A DNA stretch of 64,000 nucleotides from Cranoglanis bouderius (taxonomy: Eukaryota > Chordata > Actinopteri > Siluriformes > Cranoglanididae), in assembly GCA_023630585.1 (NCBI GenBank), contig CM042546.1:15767310-15831309 (forward strand), written 5' to 3'. Shown piece after piece: positions 11,940-23,183 of this stretch (position 1 is the first letter of the stretch; every line of letters begins with the position of its first letter). Under the pieces are notes generated by a model. The model saw nothing but the letters and a program-made list of their open reading frames with translations, did no database searches and was not told where the DNA came from. Position numbers and translations under genes: made by a program.

Positions 11940-12330
11940 CAATGCATGACACATTTCCAAACACAACAATTGCTGCTTGTGTTTGTTTTGATTTGTCAGC
12001 ATGTACCTTTGTTTTAATTCTAGTTTTGTCTCCACCCCTGTCCCATCATTTGTGTATTTCCTGATTGTGCCCACTTGTTCTCTGTTTAGATCTTGATTAG
12101 TTTGTCTGCTTAAACCCTGTTGTGTCTTTTTCTAGACACAAAGTCTTGTTCATTGTAAATGTGTGTTTCTGAGCCGTGTTTTCTGTTCCTGTCTGTTATG
12201 ATTGTGGATCACATTGGTTTGGTGGTGTCTGCCTGTGTTCTGACCCCCATAAAGGACTTTGATTATTGGATTTCCCATAATAAAGAAAACACTGCACTTG
12301 CATCCCAGCCATCTCACATATCACATTTTA
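11940..12330 (+). mobile_element. Degraded LTR-like sequence
   Basis: It shares a block order with 29340-29625 and with the complement of 50815-50935: 'catgtacctttgttttaatt', then 'tctccacccctgtcc', 'tgtatttcctgattgtg' and 'cacttgttc'. It ends in aataaag (poly-A signal) followed by 'cactgcacttgcatcccag', the 3' motif of the solo LTRs in this window. Ends and target duplication were not resolved. Confidence 0.45.
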
Positions 12331-12380
12331 TTTTTGTCTTGTTCCCATGAAGGAACACTTTAAGGGTCTTTCCACTGTAA

Positions 12381-12573
12381 GGCAGTGGTAGCTCAGTGGT
12401 TAAGACGTTGGACTACTGATCAGAAGGTCGTGAGTTGAAATCCCCGCACTGCCAAGCTGCCACTGTGGGCCTTTGAGCAAGGCCCTTAATCCTCAACTGC
12501 TCAGTTGTATAAATGACATAAATGTAAGTTGCTCTGGATAAGGGTGTCTGCCAAATGCCATAAATGTAAATGT
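12381..12573 (+). mobile_element. tRNA-derived SINE
   Basis: The head carries 'tggtagctcagtggttaag' (A box) and 'gagttgaaatcc' (B box). The body has 'tgccaagctgccactgtggg' and 'ttgagcaaggcccttaatcc', and the tail has 'taagttgctctggataaggg' and 'tgccaaatgccataaatg'. The same family is at 29644-29835 and (antisense) 60013-60198. It is transcribed by RNA polymerase III when active; this copy is diverged. Confidence 0.85.
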
Positions 12574-13342
12574 CTATGTACAGTATAAGAGTCCCAAGTA
12601 AAACCACTGTAGAAGTGAAGCCTCATGCTCTGTTCTTTACCTAACAATGTTTTGTTCAACTTTATAGACATACACTTGTAATATTAATCTGAAAATGTCT
12701 GATACACCATTTTCTCCTAATGGTAGGTGTGAGTAGAAATAAGGCATAGGAAACATATAGTAAGATTACCTTTTTGGTACTCATCTTACTACTCCAGGGA
12801 GAAAAACATCTTATTAATATAAATATGACTCAAACATATATATTTTTTTATGTTTGTTAGATAAACTGAGATGAGCACATACAAAAAAAGGAAGATCCTT
12901 TTAGTATTATTAAAATATTGACCTGAACAGAACATAAGGGAACCTAATTAACCAAAACACCCCTTTTTCTACTAGTGTAGCACTACCAGATGTCTATGGA
13001 TATTATACCCAAGAATCCACATGAATACACGTCAATCATAGCATTCTTACAAACAATCATTATCAGTAAGCTGCTTAACATTACCTTCTTTATTGCACAC
13101 GTCATCTACATGTCATCACACCGCATGCTTTATGAATCATACAGCTATATAAACTATATTTCACAAATACAAAAATACATTCAGCATGATGGCAGTAGGA
13201 ACTGATGCTAAAGTGAATCTTGAAACAATATTTCTTTCTTGAAGAAAGCACATTTTGCTTGACTGGTTGGTTTTAAGCAACTGAGCACTGACTAAGGGGC
13301 ATATTCAGACTTAATACCAAAATTGTGCATAAGCATTCAAAC
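12574..13342. other. No gene recognised
   Basis: AT-rich sequence without recognised repeats. Confidence 0.5.
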
Positions 13343-14110
13343 ATTTCCAGAAAAGTTGAGATTTTGTTCTAAAATGCAATAAAAACAAAACTCTGTGATT
13401 TGTCAAGTCTCTTGAAACTTTAATTAACTGACAAAAGTACAAAGAAATTATATTCAATGTTTCCACTGACCAACTTAATTGTATTTTGTAAATATAAATA
13501 CATTTAGAATTTGATGCCTTCAACACACTCAAAAAAAGTTGGGACAGAGGCATGTTTACCACTGTGTTACATCACCCTTCCTTTTAATTACACTTTTTAA
13601 TCGTTTGGGAACTGAGGATACTAATTGTTGCAGTTTTGCAAGTGGAATTTTTGCCCATTCTTGCTTGATAAAAGACTTCAGCTGCTCAACAGTCCTTGGT
13701 CGCCATTGTCTGATTCTCCTCTTCATGATGCGCCATAGGAGACACATCTTGACTGCTGGCAGGCCAGTCAAGCACACGCACTCTGTGTCTATGAAGCCAC
13801 GCTGTTGTAGCACATGCAGAATGAGGCCTGGCATTGTCCTGCTGAAATAACCATGGACTTCCTGGGAAAAGACGTTGCCTTGATGGCAGCATATGTCTCT
13901 TTAAAATCCCAATATACACCTCTGCATCAATGGTACCTTCACACACATGCAATCACCCATGCCGTGGGCACTGATGAACCCCCATACCATCACAGATGCT
14001 GGCTTTTGCACCTTTCGCTTATAACAGTCTGGTTGGTCTTTTTCATCTTTGGAACGGAGAACTCGAGCGGCAGTTGAAAAAGGTGCACTTGTCAACATTG
14101 TCTGCCCAGC
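13343..14110 (-). mobile_element. Tc1-like transposon, 3' two-thirds
   Basis: The left end has 'catttccagaaaagttgaga' and an inner 'aaaaaaagttgggacagagg', the paired terminal motifs of this fish family. The minus strand encodes a DDE transposase in pieces. MLPSRQRLF and FQQDNARPHSA (second Asp) lie near 13870, then the C-terminal part (RIMKRRIRQ...) down to 13556. The segment that normally carries Pro-Ile-Glu-Asn just before WRIMKRR is missing, so the third catalytic residue is gone and the frame shifts. N-terminus and right inverted repeat were not found. The same family is at 21569-22548. Confidence 0.82.
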
Positions 14111-14299
14111 AGCAAGCAGAAGGTATCATGTATCATCTCCGGGTGTTAAGTGCACACACTACAAGCAATTGGGGCAGGTTTTACAGGAAAAGACTCTGGT
14201 TATGGCATGCTCATTTCACTGCAATCCACTACTATGTTTCTGGAAATACAGTAATCAGATGTGTATTCTTATTCACTTCTTGCCCATGAGACTAATGGG

Positions 14300-14302
<3 letters not shown>
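14111..14302. other. Unassigned, probably decayed transposon DNA
   Basis: It directly follows the recognisable transposase remnant and runs to a TG microsatellite. No motif was identified. Confidence 0.3.

Positions 14303-14333
<31 letters not shown>
14303..14333. repeat. (TG)n microsatellite
   Basis: About 15 TG units. Confidence 0.97.
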
Positions 14334-14337
<4 letters not shown>

Positions 14338-14929
14338 GAGAGGATGTGATCTTTGTGGTCCCTGGTTAGGTGTGATACAGGACATTGGGTGCCCCAGTTT
14401 TCCCCTTGAGTGCTTAAAGGAATTTGAAATGAAACATAAATGTTTGGAGAAAAAATACAAATCAAATTAAATCGGCGAGATCCGCAAGAGACAGAGGAGC
14501 GCAAGTGAGAGCATGGTAATATTTACACATGAATTATGAAACACTGTTAAGTGATGCTGTTTCATGGGTACCTTTGTACCAAGAGATGCTTTTTAAAGTA
14601 AGAAAGTACTACTTCCTATTTGCAGAAATAGGAAGTCTTGCACAAACAGGAAGTCTTCAGCTTCACAGATAACACTGTGTTGACTAACAGGGCTTCATCC
14701 TGTGATTAAGTCTTTAGAATGCACGTTCCAATTCTAACAAATGGCTAAGAATGAGAGATTTGTAAAGCAGGCTAATGTTGGTTACTGACTATAGACCTTG
14801 TGTGGTTTTCTTAATGAGGCCATTAACAAATATGTGGCCGCAAGTCCAAGAGAACATTGCCCATGCTCTCTGGGTGGATAGTATAGTATTACTCCCCTGT
14901 GCAACACTTAGCGTGACACTATACATATT
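14334..14929. other. No gene recognised
   Basis: Contains two close copies of 'aggaagtct' (14630 and 14650). No coding or repeat signature was recognised. Confidence 0.45.
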
Positions 14930-15409
14930 CACTATATGGCCAAATGTATATGGACACCTGACAATCACACCCATATGATGAGATATTCTTCAATCTGTTG
15001 CCACAAAGTTGGAAGCACATATTGTATGTGTCTAGAATGTCTTTGTGTATTGTAGCATTAAGATTTTCCTTCACTGGAACCAAGGAATTCCAGCATGGCA
15101 ATGATCTTGTGCACAAAGCAAGGTCCATAAAGACATGGTTTGCCAAGGTTGGAGTGGAAGAACTTGACTGGCCCGTACAAAACCTTGACCTCAACCCTAC
15201 ATGAACACCTCTGGGATGTTCAGGGATGACGTCTGACATTCCATAATGCTCTTGGTGCTCCACAGACATGTTCCAAAATATAGTGGAAAGCCTTCCCAGT
15301 AGAGTGGATAGCAGCAAAGAGGGAAACACCTCCATATTAATGCCCATGGTTTTGGAATGGCACATATGGTGTGATGGTCAGGTGTCCACATACTTTTGGA
15401 GCTTTAGTG
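14930..15409 (+). mobile_element. Internally deleted Tc1-like element (480 bp)
   Basis: The inverted ends are 'cactatatggccaaatgtat' plus 'ggacacctgacaatcacacc' at the left and 'gtgatggtcaggtgtccaca' plus 'tacttttggagctttagtg' at the right, with TA immediately after. The interior keeps a transposase scrap on the plus strand (NDLVHKARSI, then GVEELDWP and LDLNP, the block before the third acidic residue). Shorter relatives are at 47340-47728 (389 bp) and 52287-52356 (70 bp). Confidence 0.88.
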
Positions 15410-17243
15410 TAGCATGAGTAGCAGGTCTTCATGTGTCTCGGAGGAAGCATGTGTTAGCTCTGACTCTCCCCAGTTAAGGGGAGAACTAGCTAGTGGGTGG
15501 GAATTGCCAGTGACTACACATTACATAATTTAGCATTCATATCAGCATAGTTCACTTTTCCAGTAACTTCAGATGTGGGGAAATGTATTAAATGGAATTC
15601 TGTAACATAGACAACACAACATAGTATTATGTTGGATGTCAAGGAAATATTAAAAATTTTATTTCATGTACTGCTGTCAATGTGTTTGGAATATTTTAAT
15701 AATTTCCTTCTTTATTGCACATTGGAGACGGTAAAGCATGCTCGTGGTGATTTTAAAATAGTCAATAAGCAGGCATTGGTGGTGTTATTACTGGTGCATC
15801 TCTGGAATTTTGCAACTGAAAAGATTACACTATCTTTTACCTATTTATAAAAGGACCTGCAGGAATAACTCCAGGTAATATTATATCCTGTTTGGATTGA
15901 TATGGATGTAGTGAAGTTTAATACGCAGAACAATAAAAAAATTTTTTTTTTAAAAACCACATGCCAAAATGGAAAAATCACACTTTTCTCTGTCACAAAG
16001 TTGTATCTCAAAGCCAGCATCACAGAACTGGCATCAGTGAATTAGCACACAGCTAGCATTACAAAATAGCTAAGTGCATGCTAGTTTCATCGAAGTAGCC
16101 TTTTGTGCAATAATCCATCACGTTGAGTGAAAGTAGAAGGGCAAATCAGGTTGAGTGTGTGTGGGTGTTAGTATGTGTGTATTTGTATAGACATCCATCA
16201 AGGAAACGAAAGCAGACAGAGAGGGGGGCTTGGAGGGAGGCTGAAGCACAGAACAACCCTTCTCATTCTTAGAGTTTGGAAACATCATCATGGGAGTTCA
16301 CTAATAGAGATTAGACAGAGTTTCTTAGCTCTTAGCTCTTATCTACCCTCAACTACATTGTTCATTTTGTATGATCCGTTTTGATAGAGCAGGCAAATGA
16401 GCAGTGAAGAAAAGTACAACACTAGTAGTGAGTAGGGTTTCAGGGAATGCTAGGGGAAGGACTGGCCTTCAGAGACCAATGCACAATCCTTTTCATAGTC
16501 CTTATACATTCAGTCAAATATATATAGGGGTAAAGGCAATACTTACAATATTTATTATATTATATACAATATATTAGGCAATATTTACATGAGGAAAGTT
16601 ACACATTTTCAGAGTAGGGTTACGCAGCTGCTTAACCTGTTTGTTCAGAGAGCAAAATAATGTAATTTCCTGAGTTTTTTTTGTTTGTTTTACTTATTCA
16701 ATTGAACTCTTACTGTCCCAACAAATACTCACTTATACCAAAATACTAGATTGTGGTTAAAAAATGTTTCATTTTACTAAATAAACTATGATATAACCAT
16801 TGTTTCTACCCGTTAGCTGTATTTCATTATTGCCTTGTTGGAACACGATTTTTTTGATGGTAAAAGTATGTGCTTTGTGGTGTCCCAAATACTTGACCAC
16901 ATTAAGGTCGGGAGTTCTGGCAAGCTGTAAGTCCCAAGGCGACACGTGAGTTCAGCTCTTGCACGCCCCTCATAATGTGGAGATCTACCAATATTACAGC
17001 AACGCTTTGGGAGAACATGGCTGTAAAAGAATGATGATATAGTAATGCAAGTCATGCACGGAAACACAGCGTTCAGATTTTAATTACTGAGATAACAGTA
17101 GACAAAAGTCATTTGCCTTGTTTAGTTTGTGTGTGAGAGAATTTCCTCCATCTCTTCTCCTAATAGTGTGTCTTAAGGTTTAAATGATACAAATGGTTGC
17201 TATCATCTCTTGTTCTCCCAGATGAGATTTCCACACAGATGAG

Positions 17244-17244
<1 letters not shown>
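15410..17244. other. No gene recognised
   Basis: The segment 15415-15510 ('gtgtctcggaggaagcatgt', 'actctccccagttaagggg') looks like a fish dispersed repeat that I cannot name. The remainder is AT-rich and has no recognised feature. Confidence 0.45.
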
Positions 17245-17321
<77 letters not shown>

Positions 17322-17331
17322 GTGTGTGTGG
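17245..17331. repeat. (TG)n microsatellite
   Basis: About 42 TG units with one cg step near the end. Confidence 0.98.
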
Positions 17332-18165
17332 TAATAAGCCCACAGGGAGCTGAGGAGACAGAGTCTCCCAGCTCATCATTATGAAGGCAGCGATTACTTT
17401 CATATGATAACATGAGCATTGCTTAATCTACCTTTTACACATCCCACATCAGTACAATTTGGCTGAATTGAATATGACATTTGTTGTTAAATTGCAGACA
17501 CTAAACCTTAATGTATGTAGCTTACATCCACATCTGGCGAAACCTGTGGGAATTACACTACAGCACTTGGTATCATTTTTTTGCATAAACAAGTCATTTG
17601 TTGCCAATTGACTATACCATTATTGGCATCACAGGCAGGGGTGGATTAGTGAATCAGTCTACTGGCCACATGACCAAGGGCACTAGACACTAGCCCTAGA
17701 TTTGAAGTTAATGATTAGACAGTACAACCTAGAACATGAGCCAATGAATGTAAATTCATAAAAGAAAATTATTTCACAAAATAAATTTGGACATGTTATT
17801 AGTGTGTGGGTCTGAATGTGTAACCGATGAGTGGTCAGTGTCCTAGGGGTTTTTAACCGGAGCTAGCATATGAAAAACACTTGGATAGTTGGAAACCCAC
17901 ACTAATTGTGTCAATGAAAAGAAGACTTAAAAAGGAATGACAAGCCAGAGAACATTCATCTTCTCTAATGAGTTGGATTGAAAACAAACTAAAATGGGCC
18001 AAAGAAGGCTTAACATGCTGTCACTGCTGGCCAGTGAGTCAGAGTCAGAGTCTGGACTTTGACAATTCAATGGAAGAGTTTGACAAGAAAAGCAAGAAAG
18101 AAGCAAGTCACCTAAGATAAGCCTTTCTTCTGCATAGCACATGGAGTATGCAAATACTCTTATAA
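17332..18165. other. No gene recognised
   Basis: The flank 17335-17410 (agggagctgaggagacagag, 'ctcatcattatgaaggcagc') is compact and repeat-free, so it could be conserved non-coding DNA. The rest is ordinary. Confidence 0.4.
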
Positions 18166-18360
18166 TACAGTGTGGTTGAATTCTCGAATCTGATTGGTCA
18201 GATGGTGTGCATTTGTTGTTTAACAAATGATAGGTTTATTTTAATTCGCTCATTCTAATATGTTATTGTTTCTATAGTAACAGCTCACACATAGGGACTT
18301 GTATGGCAGACGCAACACATAATCTAATCTAAGTCTCAGGTGTCTGCACTTTGTAACAGT
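18166..18360 (+). repeat. Unclassified repeat with family A left end and family B block
   Basis: It starts with 'cagtgtggttgaattctcg' and 'atctgattggtcagatgg' like family A. It continues with 'gctcattctaatatgttatt' and 'cagctcacacatagggactt', the complement of the family B copies at 7490-7640 and 39020-39170. This suggests A and B are parts of one larger non-autonomous element. Confidence 0.5.
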
Positions 18361-18559
18361 CAAGGTGCTTTGCGGACTCTGTAAAATTACAAGCTGGTGG
18401 TGTGATATAGTATTGGTGTTATTCCTTACAAAATGGATGTGTAACATAGTATTGAACACATTTTATTTTGCCTGTGTTGGGTTGAGGTTCGGAGCAGTCA
18501 GAGCTCTATGCGTTGGTTCAGGCATAGCAGGGTGTGGAAGGGGGCCCTGGACTTACTAA

Positions 18560-18850
18560 TCCAACCCTGTGCATATGAGAGTTGGAACAGATCTACAGCT
18601 GAGTCTAGACGTAAAGTTTGTAGAGGAACCAAAGTGGCAAGAAGTCAAGAGACACAGCCATGAAACAGTTTTAGAAACAGGAAGGTTCTTAAGCCAGGTT
18701 ACATTTACACATAAAATCCATGCAGAGTTATGGGACAAAGTCTAATACAAATGATACCACATTATGAAACATGGTGGTGGTAGCACCATGGCCTGGACAT
18801 ATAAGACACCTTGTGCTGTCTTTATAACAAGTATTAAACACATTAGTTTC
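18560..18850 (+). pseudogene. Possible Tc1 transposase scrap
   Basis: A short plus-strand frame near 18755-18795 reads MKHGGGSTMAW, close to the KHGGGS(I/V)M(L/V)W block that follows the first catalytic Asp in Tc1 transposases. Little else can be aligned by eye and no ends are visible. Confidence 0.35.
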
Positions 18851-18894
18851 ATCATAGATTATATTAGTTAGTCCATGGAGGGTCCCTTGAAGGG

Positions 18895-19290
18895 AGGAAC
18901 ACTAGATTTAGAATACTAGACTCCAGAATTATTGGAACACTTCAGGAAGAATTTATATATGAAATGAATTTAATATATATTATTTTAAGCTTAACATATA
19001 GGCACATTTTATTTAAACATAATATGTACCTAAACACGGCATAATTTTATTTAAACACAATATATTTGGAAACATAAAAAGGTCTTTAAATAGTAGTTGG
19101 AGACACTTGTCTGGGATCTTGGGTTCTCCTCCATCTAGAATATTTCAAGCTCCTTAATATTCTTAAGAACATTAAAAAAAATTGGAAATAATTTAGAAAA
19201 AATAAAGGAAATGGTTTCTCCAATTGTTTGCACTGAAATCGGAATCATTGTGTGTAGTGTTTATTTTATACAATGGGTGCCAATAATTTT
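18895..19290. repeat. Possible decayed Tc1-type miniature
   Basis: It is bounded by 'ccagaattattggaacactt' at the left and 'gggtgccaataattttaact' plus gta at the right. These resemble inverted ends of Tc1 families with an 'attattgg' motif. The interior is AT-rich and non-coding. Confidence 0.35.
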
Positions 19291-19554
19291 AACTGTAAAA
19301 ATGGAGCAAGTACAACATCATTGGCTTTTCTCTGTGTTAAAACATACAACTACTAAACTAAATAACTAAACTAATATGACACAAAGCATTCCTCCTCTGT
19401 TCTTCTGTACCAGTTACAGCAGATTTCATTATTGTAAATATAATAATATCTTGTAGTTGGCATTGTTTTTAAAATCTGCACTGGGTTCAGAGAGGCTTTC
19501 TCTAAAGTCTAAGCTTTTTAATGTTTGAAATGGAAATGTTGGAGAAAAGTTTTA

Positions 19555-19690
19555 AAGCTTTGCACATGCGTGTTTATGGCTTTCTAATCTCGGAGCTCTG
19601 GCTCACGATCTCACACACCATCAGCCACGCTGCATCCATAATGATCTCATTTAGAGCTCTAATAAATAGTACTGACTCAGAGGGAAGGCC
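19555..19690. promoter_or_regulatory. Candidate conserved non-coding element
   Basis: Compact repeat-free block ('tttgcacatgcgtgtttatg', 'taatctcggagctctggctc', 'tccataatgatctcatttag') just before a CA-rich zone. It has no coding frame of note. Inference from texture. Confidence 0.25.
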
Positions 19691-19716
19691 AGTGGACACA
19701 CACTGCATCAAATACA

Positions 19717-19854
19717 CTGACACACACACAAACACACACGCACACACTCATGCTCATGAAGGCAAATATGCAACAAAACTCAAACCCACAGACATACACA
19801 CACAAAGAAAAAAAAAGCAATACAAACAATATGCATATATACACACACACACAA

Positions 19855-19889
<35 letters not shown>
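19717..19889. repeat. CA-rich zone ending in (CA)n(TA)n
   Basis: Scattered CA runs end in an almost pure (CA)n tract (19842-19879) that passes into (TA)n. The last TA is the target dinucleotide used by the next transposon. Confidence 0.95.
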
Positions 19890-19890
<1 letters not shown>

Positions 19891-21470
19891 TATCTCACAA
19901 AAGTGAGTACACCCCTCACATTTTTGTAAATATTTTATTATATCTTTTCATGGGACAACACTGAAGAAATGACACTTTGCTACAATGTAAAGTAGTGAGT
20001 GTACAGCTTGTATAACATGTATAACAAATGTACAGCTTGTAAATTTGCTGTCCCCTCAAAATAACTCAACACAAAGCCATTAATGTCTAAACCGCTGGCA
20101 ACAAAAGTGAGTACACCCCTAAGTGAAAATGTCCAAATTGAACCCAAAGTGTCAATATTTTGTGTGGCCACCATTATTTTCCAGCACTGCCTTAACCCTG
20201 TTGGGCATGGAGTTCACCAGAGCTTCACAGGTTGCCACTGGAGTCCTCTTCCACTCCTCCATGACGACATCACAGAGCTGGTGGATGTTAGAGACCTTGC
20301 ACTTCTGTTTGAGGATGCCCCACAGATGCTCAATAGGGTTTAGGTATGGAGACATGCTTGGTCAGTCCATTACCTTTACCCTCAGCTTCTTTAGCAAGGC
20401 AGTGGTCGTCTTGGAGGTGTTTTTGGGGTTGTTATACTGCCCTGCGGCCCAGTTTCCAAAGGGAGGGGATCATGCTCCACTTCAGTATGTCACAGTACAT
20501 GTTGGCATTCATGGTTCCCTCAATGAACTGTAGCTCCCCAGTGCCGGCAGCACTCATGCAGCCCCAGACCATGTCACACCCCCACCACCATGCTTGACTG
20601 TAGGCAAGACACACTTGTCTTTGTACTCCTCACCTGGTTGCCGCCACACACGCTTGACACCATCTGAACCAAATTTATCAAGTTGGTCTCATCAGACCAC
20701 AGGACATGGTTCCAGTAATCCATGTCTTTCATCTGCTTGTCTTCAGCAAACTGTTTGCGGGCTTTCTTGTGCATCATCTTTAGAAGAGACTTCCTTCTGA
20801 GACGACAACCATGCAGACCAATTTGATGCAGCGTGCGGCGTATGGTCTGAGCACTGACAGGCTGACCCCCACCCCTTCAACCTCTGCAGCAATGCTAGTA
20901 GCACTCATACGTCTATTCTGTAAAGCCAACCTCTGAATATGATGCTGAGCACGTGCACTCAACTTCTTTGGTCCACCATGGCGAGGCCTGTTCTGAGTGG
21001 AACCTGTCCTGTTAAACCGTTGTATGGTCTTGGCCACCGTGCTGCAGCTCAGTTTCAGGGTGTTGGCAATCTTCTTATAGCCTAGGCCATCTTTATGTAG
21101 AGTAACAATTCTTTTTTTTCAGATCCTCAGAGAGTTCTTTGCCATGAGGTGCCATGTTGAACTTCCAGTGACCAGTATGAGAGAGTGTGAGAGCGATAAC
21201 ACCAAACTTAACATATCTGCTCCCCATTCACACCTGAGACCTTGTAACACTAACGAGTCACATGACACCGGGGAGGGAAAATGGCTAATTGGGCCCAATT
21301 TGGACATTTTCACTTAGGGGTGTACTCACTTTTGTTGCCAGCAGTTCAGACAAGCTGTACACTTACTACTTTACATTGTAGCAAACTGTCATTTCGTCAG
21401 TGTTTTTCCATAAAAAGATATAATAAAATATTTACAAAAATGTGAGGGGTGTATACTCACTTTTGTGAGA

Positions 21471-21473
<3 letters not shown>
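19890..21473 (-). mobile_element. Complete Tc1-like transposon with IR/DR ends
   Basis: The 1584-bp element is flanked by TA on both sides (19888-19889 and 21474-21475). Terminal inverted repeats of about 122 bp (19890-20010 and 21351-21473) begin gtatctcacaaaagtgag. The motif aaaagtgagtacacccct occurs twice at each end: outer 19899-19916 and inner 20103-20120, mirrored at 21317-21334 and 21445-21464 (the last with a 2-base insertion). This is the paired direct-repeat layout known from Sleeping Beauty-type elements. It carries one broken transposase on the minus strand. Confidence 0.95.
20152..21160 (-). pseudogene. Tc1-like transposase, inactivated
   Basis: Pieces appear in the expected order on the minus strand. 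The helix-turn-helix part (KTIQRFNRTGSTQNRPR..., GPKKLSAR) lies near 20900-21037. WSDET with the first catalytic Asp is near 20690, then MVWGCMSAAGTGEL near 20540. SPYLNPIEHLWGILK with the third acidic residue (Glu) is near 20335, and the end is GGHTKY at 20152. The second Asp is lost: where the family has Gln-Asp-Asn-Asp-Pro-Lys, this copy reads Gln-Tyr-Asn-Asn-Pro-Lys (about 20420-20440). A stop codon stands for Trp in the following block and there are several frameshifts. It cannot encode active transposase. Confidence 0.9.

Positions 21474-21474
<1 letters not shown>

Positions 21475-21561
<87 letters not shown>
21475..21561. repeat. (TA)n tract between two transposons
   Basis: About 43 TA units directly abut the complete Tc1 element on the left and a second Tc1 element on the right. 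Confidence 0.98.
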
Positions 21562-21566
<5 letters not shown>

Positions 21567-21568
21567 AA

Positions 21569-22548
21569 CCCAATTCCAAAAAAGTTGGGACAGGGCCATG
21601 TTTAGCATCCCCTCTTCTTTTAGCAACAGTCCATATACGTCTGAGAACTGAGGAGGCCAGTTGCTGGAGTTTTGGGAGAGGAATGTTGTCCCATTCATGT
21701 CTGATACAGGATTCTAGCTGCTCAACAGGCCAGTTCAGCACCCGGATTCTTCTACTACGAAGCCATGCCGTTGTAATAGATGCAGTATGTGGTTTAGCAT
21801 TGTCTTGCTGAAATATGCAAGGCCTTCACTGAAAAAGACGTTGTCTGGATGGAAGCATATGTTGCTCTAAAACCTCTATATACCTTTCAGCATTGATGGT
21901 GCCTTTCCAGATGTGCAAGCTGCCCATTCCATAGGTGCTAATGCATCCCCATACCATCAGAGATGCAGGCTTTTGAACTGAGAGCTGATAAAAAGCTGGA
22001 TGGTCCCTCTCCTCTTTAGTCCTCTTTAGTTTAGAGGATGTGGTGTCCATGGTTTCCAAAAAGAATTTCAAATTTTGATTCATCTAACCAAGAACAGTTT
22101 TCCACTTTGCCTTAGTCCACTTTACATGAGCTTTGACCCAGAGAAGACAGCAGCATTTCTGGATCAGGTTCACATATGGCTTCTTCTTTGCATGATAGAG
22201 TTTTAACCAGCATTTGTGGATGGCACGGCGAACTGTGTTCACTGACAATGAGTTCTGGAGGTGTTTCTGAGCCCATGCAGTGATTTTCATTACAGAATCA
22301 TTCCTGTTTTTAATGCAGTGCCGCCTGAGGACCCGAAGATCACGGGCATGCAATATTGATTATTCATTTCACCCTTGTCCCTTGTGCACAGAGATTTCTC
22401 CAGATTCTCTGAATCTGTTGATGATATTATGTACTGTAGATTACGTTGTGGAACATTATTCTGAAATTTTTCGCAGATTGGTGAACCTCTGCCCATCTTG
22501 ACTTTTGAGAGACTCTGCCTCTCTAAGATACTCTTTTTATACCCAATG
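21569..22548 (-). mobile_element. Tc1-like transposon, right end lost
   Basis: The left end reads 'cccaattccaaaaaagttgg'. Minus-strand transposase pieces include an N-terminal helix-turn-helix region near 22085-22350 and an intact WLDESKFEILFG block (first Asp) near 22075 that lies out of frame with its neighbours. SLMVWGCIS is near 21950, HMLPSRQRLF near 21830, and the C-terminal part near 21600-21740. The region holding the second Asp and the Glu (about 21740-21830) is largely deleted. The right terminal repeat stops at 'tttttatacccaatgtg'. Same family as 13343-14110. Confidence 0.85.
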
Positions 22549-22558
22549 TGTATATATG

Positions 22559-23098
22559 CAGTACTGTGTAAAAGTTTTAGGCACATGCAAAGAAATGCTG
22601 TAGAGCAAAGATGCCTTCAGAATAATGAAATTAAATCTTTCTATATTAAAAAAAAAAAAAAAAAAAAAAAATACCGTAAAGAGCAGTAAACAGTAGTAAA
22701 TGAAACAAAGTCAATATTTGGTGTGACAAAAATTTTTTTTAAATAAAAATAGTGCAGTTTTATAAGGAAATGAGTTGGTAAGTTTTATTGCGTATCTTGC
22801 AGAACCAGCCACAGTTCTTCTGGAGACTTTGACTTTCGCAACTGCTTCTTATCTTTGCAGCAAAACCCAGCAGCCTTCATTGTGTCTTTTGGCTGAAAAG
22901 TGTCTCTTACGTAATACGCTGCTTTCTTTAATGATATACAAACATTTTTCTGTAACATTTCATTTTGTGCTAGAAAACTAATGTTTGGGAATCTAAAATG
23001 TTTTTTGTACTGATTCGATAATGTAGAAGTCATAAAATAAAAAATCTATAACAAACTTTGTACTAAAAAAATAGGGTGTCTAAAACTTTTTCACAGTG

Positions 23099-23100
<2 letters not shown>
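22559..23100. mobile_element. Non-autonomous Tc1-like element (542 bp)
   Basis: The inverted ends are cagtactgtgtaaaagtttt at the left and 'ctaaaactttttcacagtgct' type sequence at the right. The motif 'caatatttggtgtgac' lies inside, as in fish Tc1 families with these ends. A 24-base poly-A run sits at 22648-22671. The minus-strand 82-aa frame (22785-23033) shows no transposase motif. It abuts TATA sequence at the left and a (TA)n tract at the right. Confidence 0.8.

Positions 23101-23180
<80 letters not shown>
23101..23180. repeat. (TA)n tract between two transposons
   Basis: Forty TA units, flanked by Tc1-type ends on both sides. Confidence 0.98.

Positions 23181-23183
<3 letters not shown>

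Noticed and set aside
12381..12450. Possible true tRNA gene
   Set aside because: A and B boxes are present, but no cloverleaf closes and the SINE body and tail follow.
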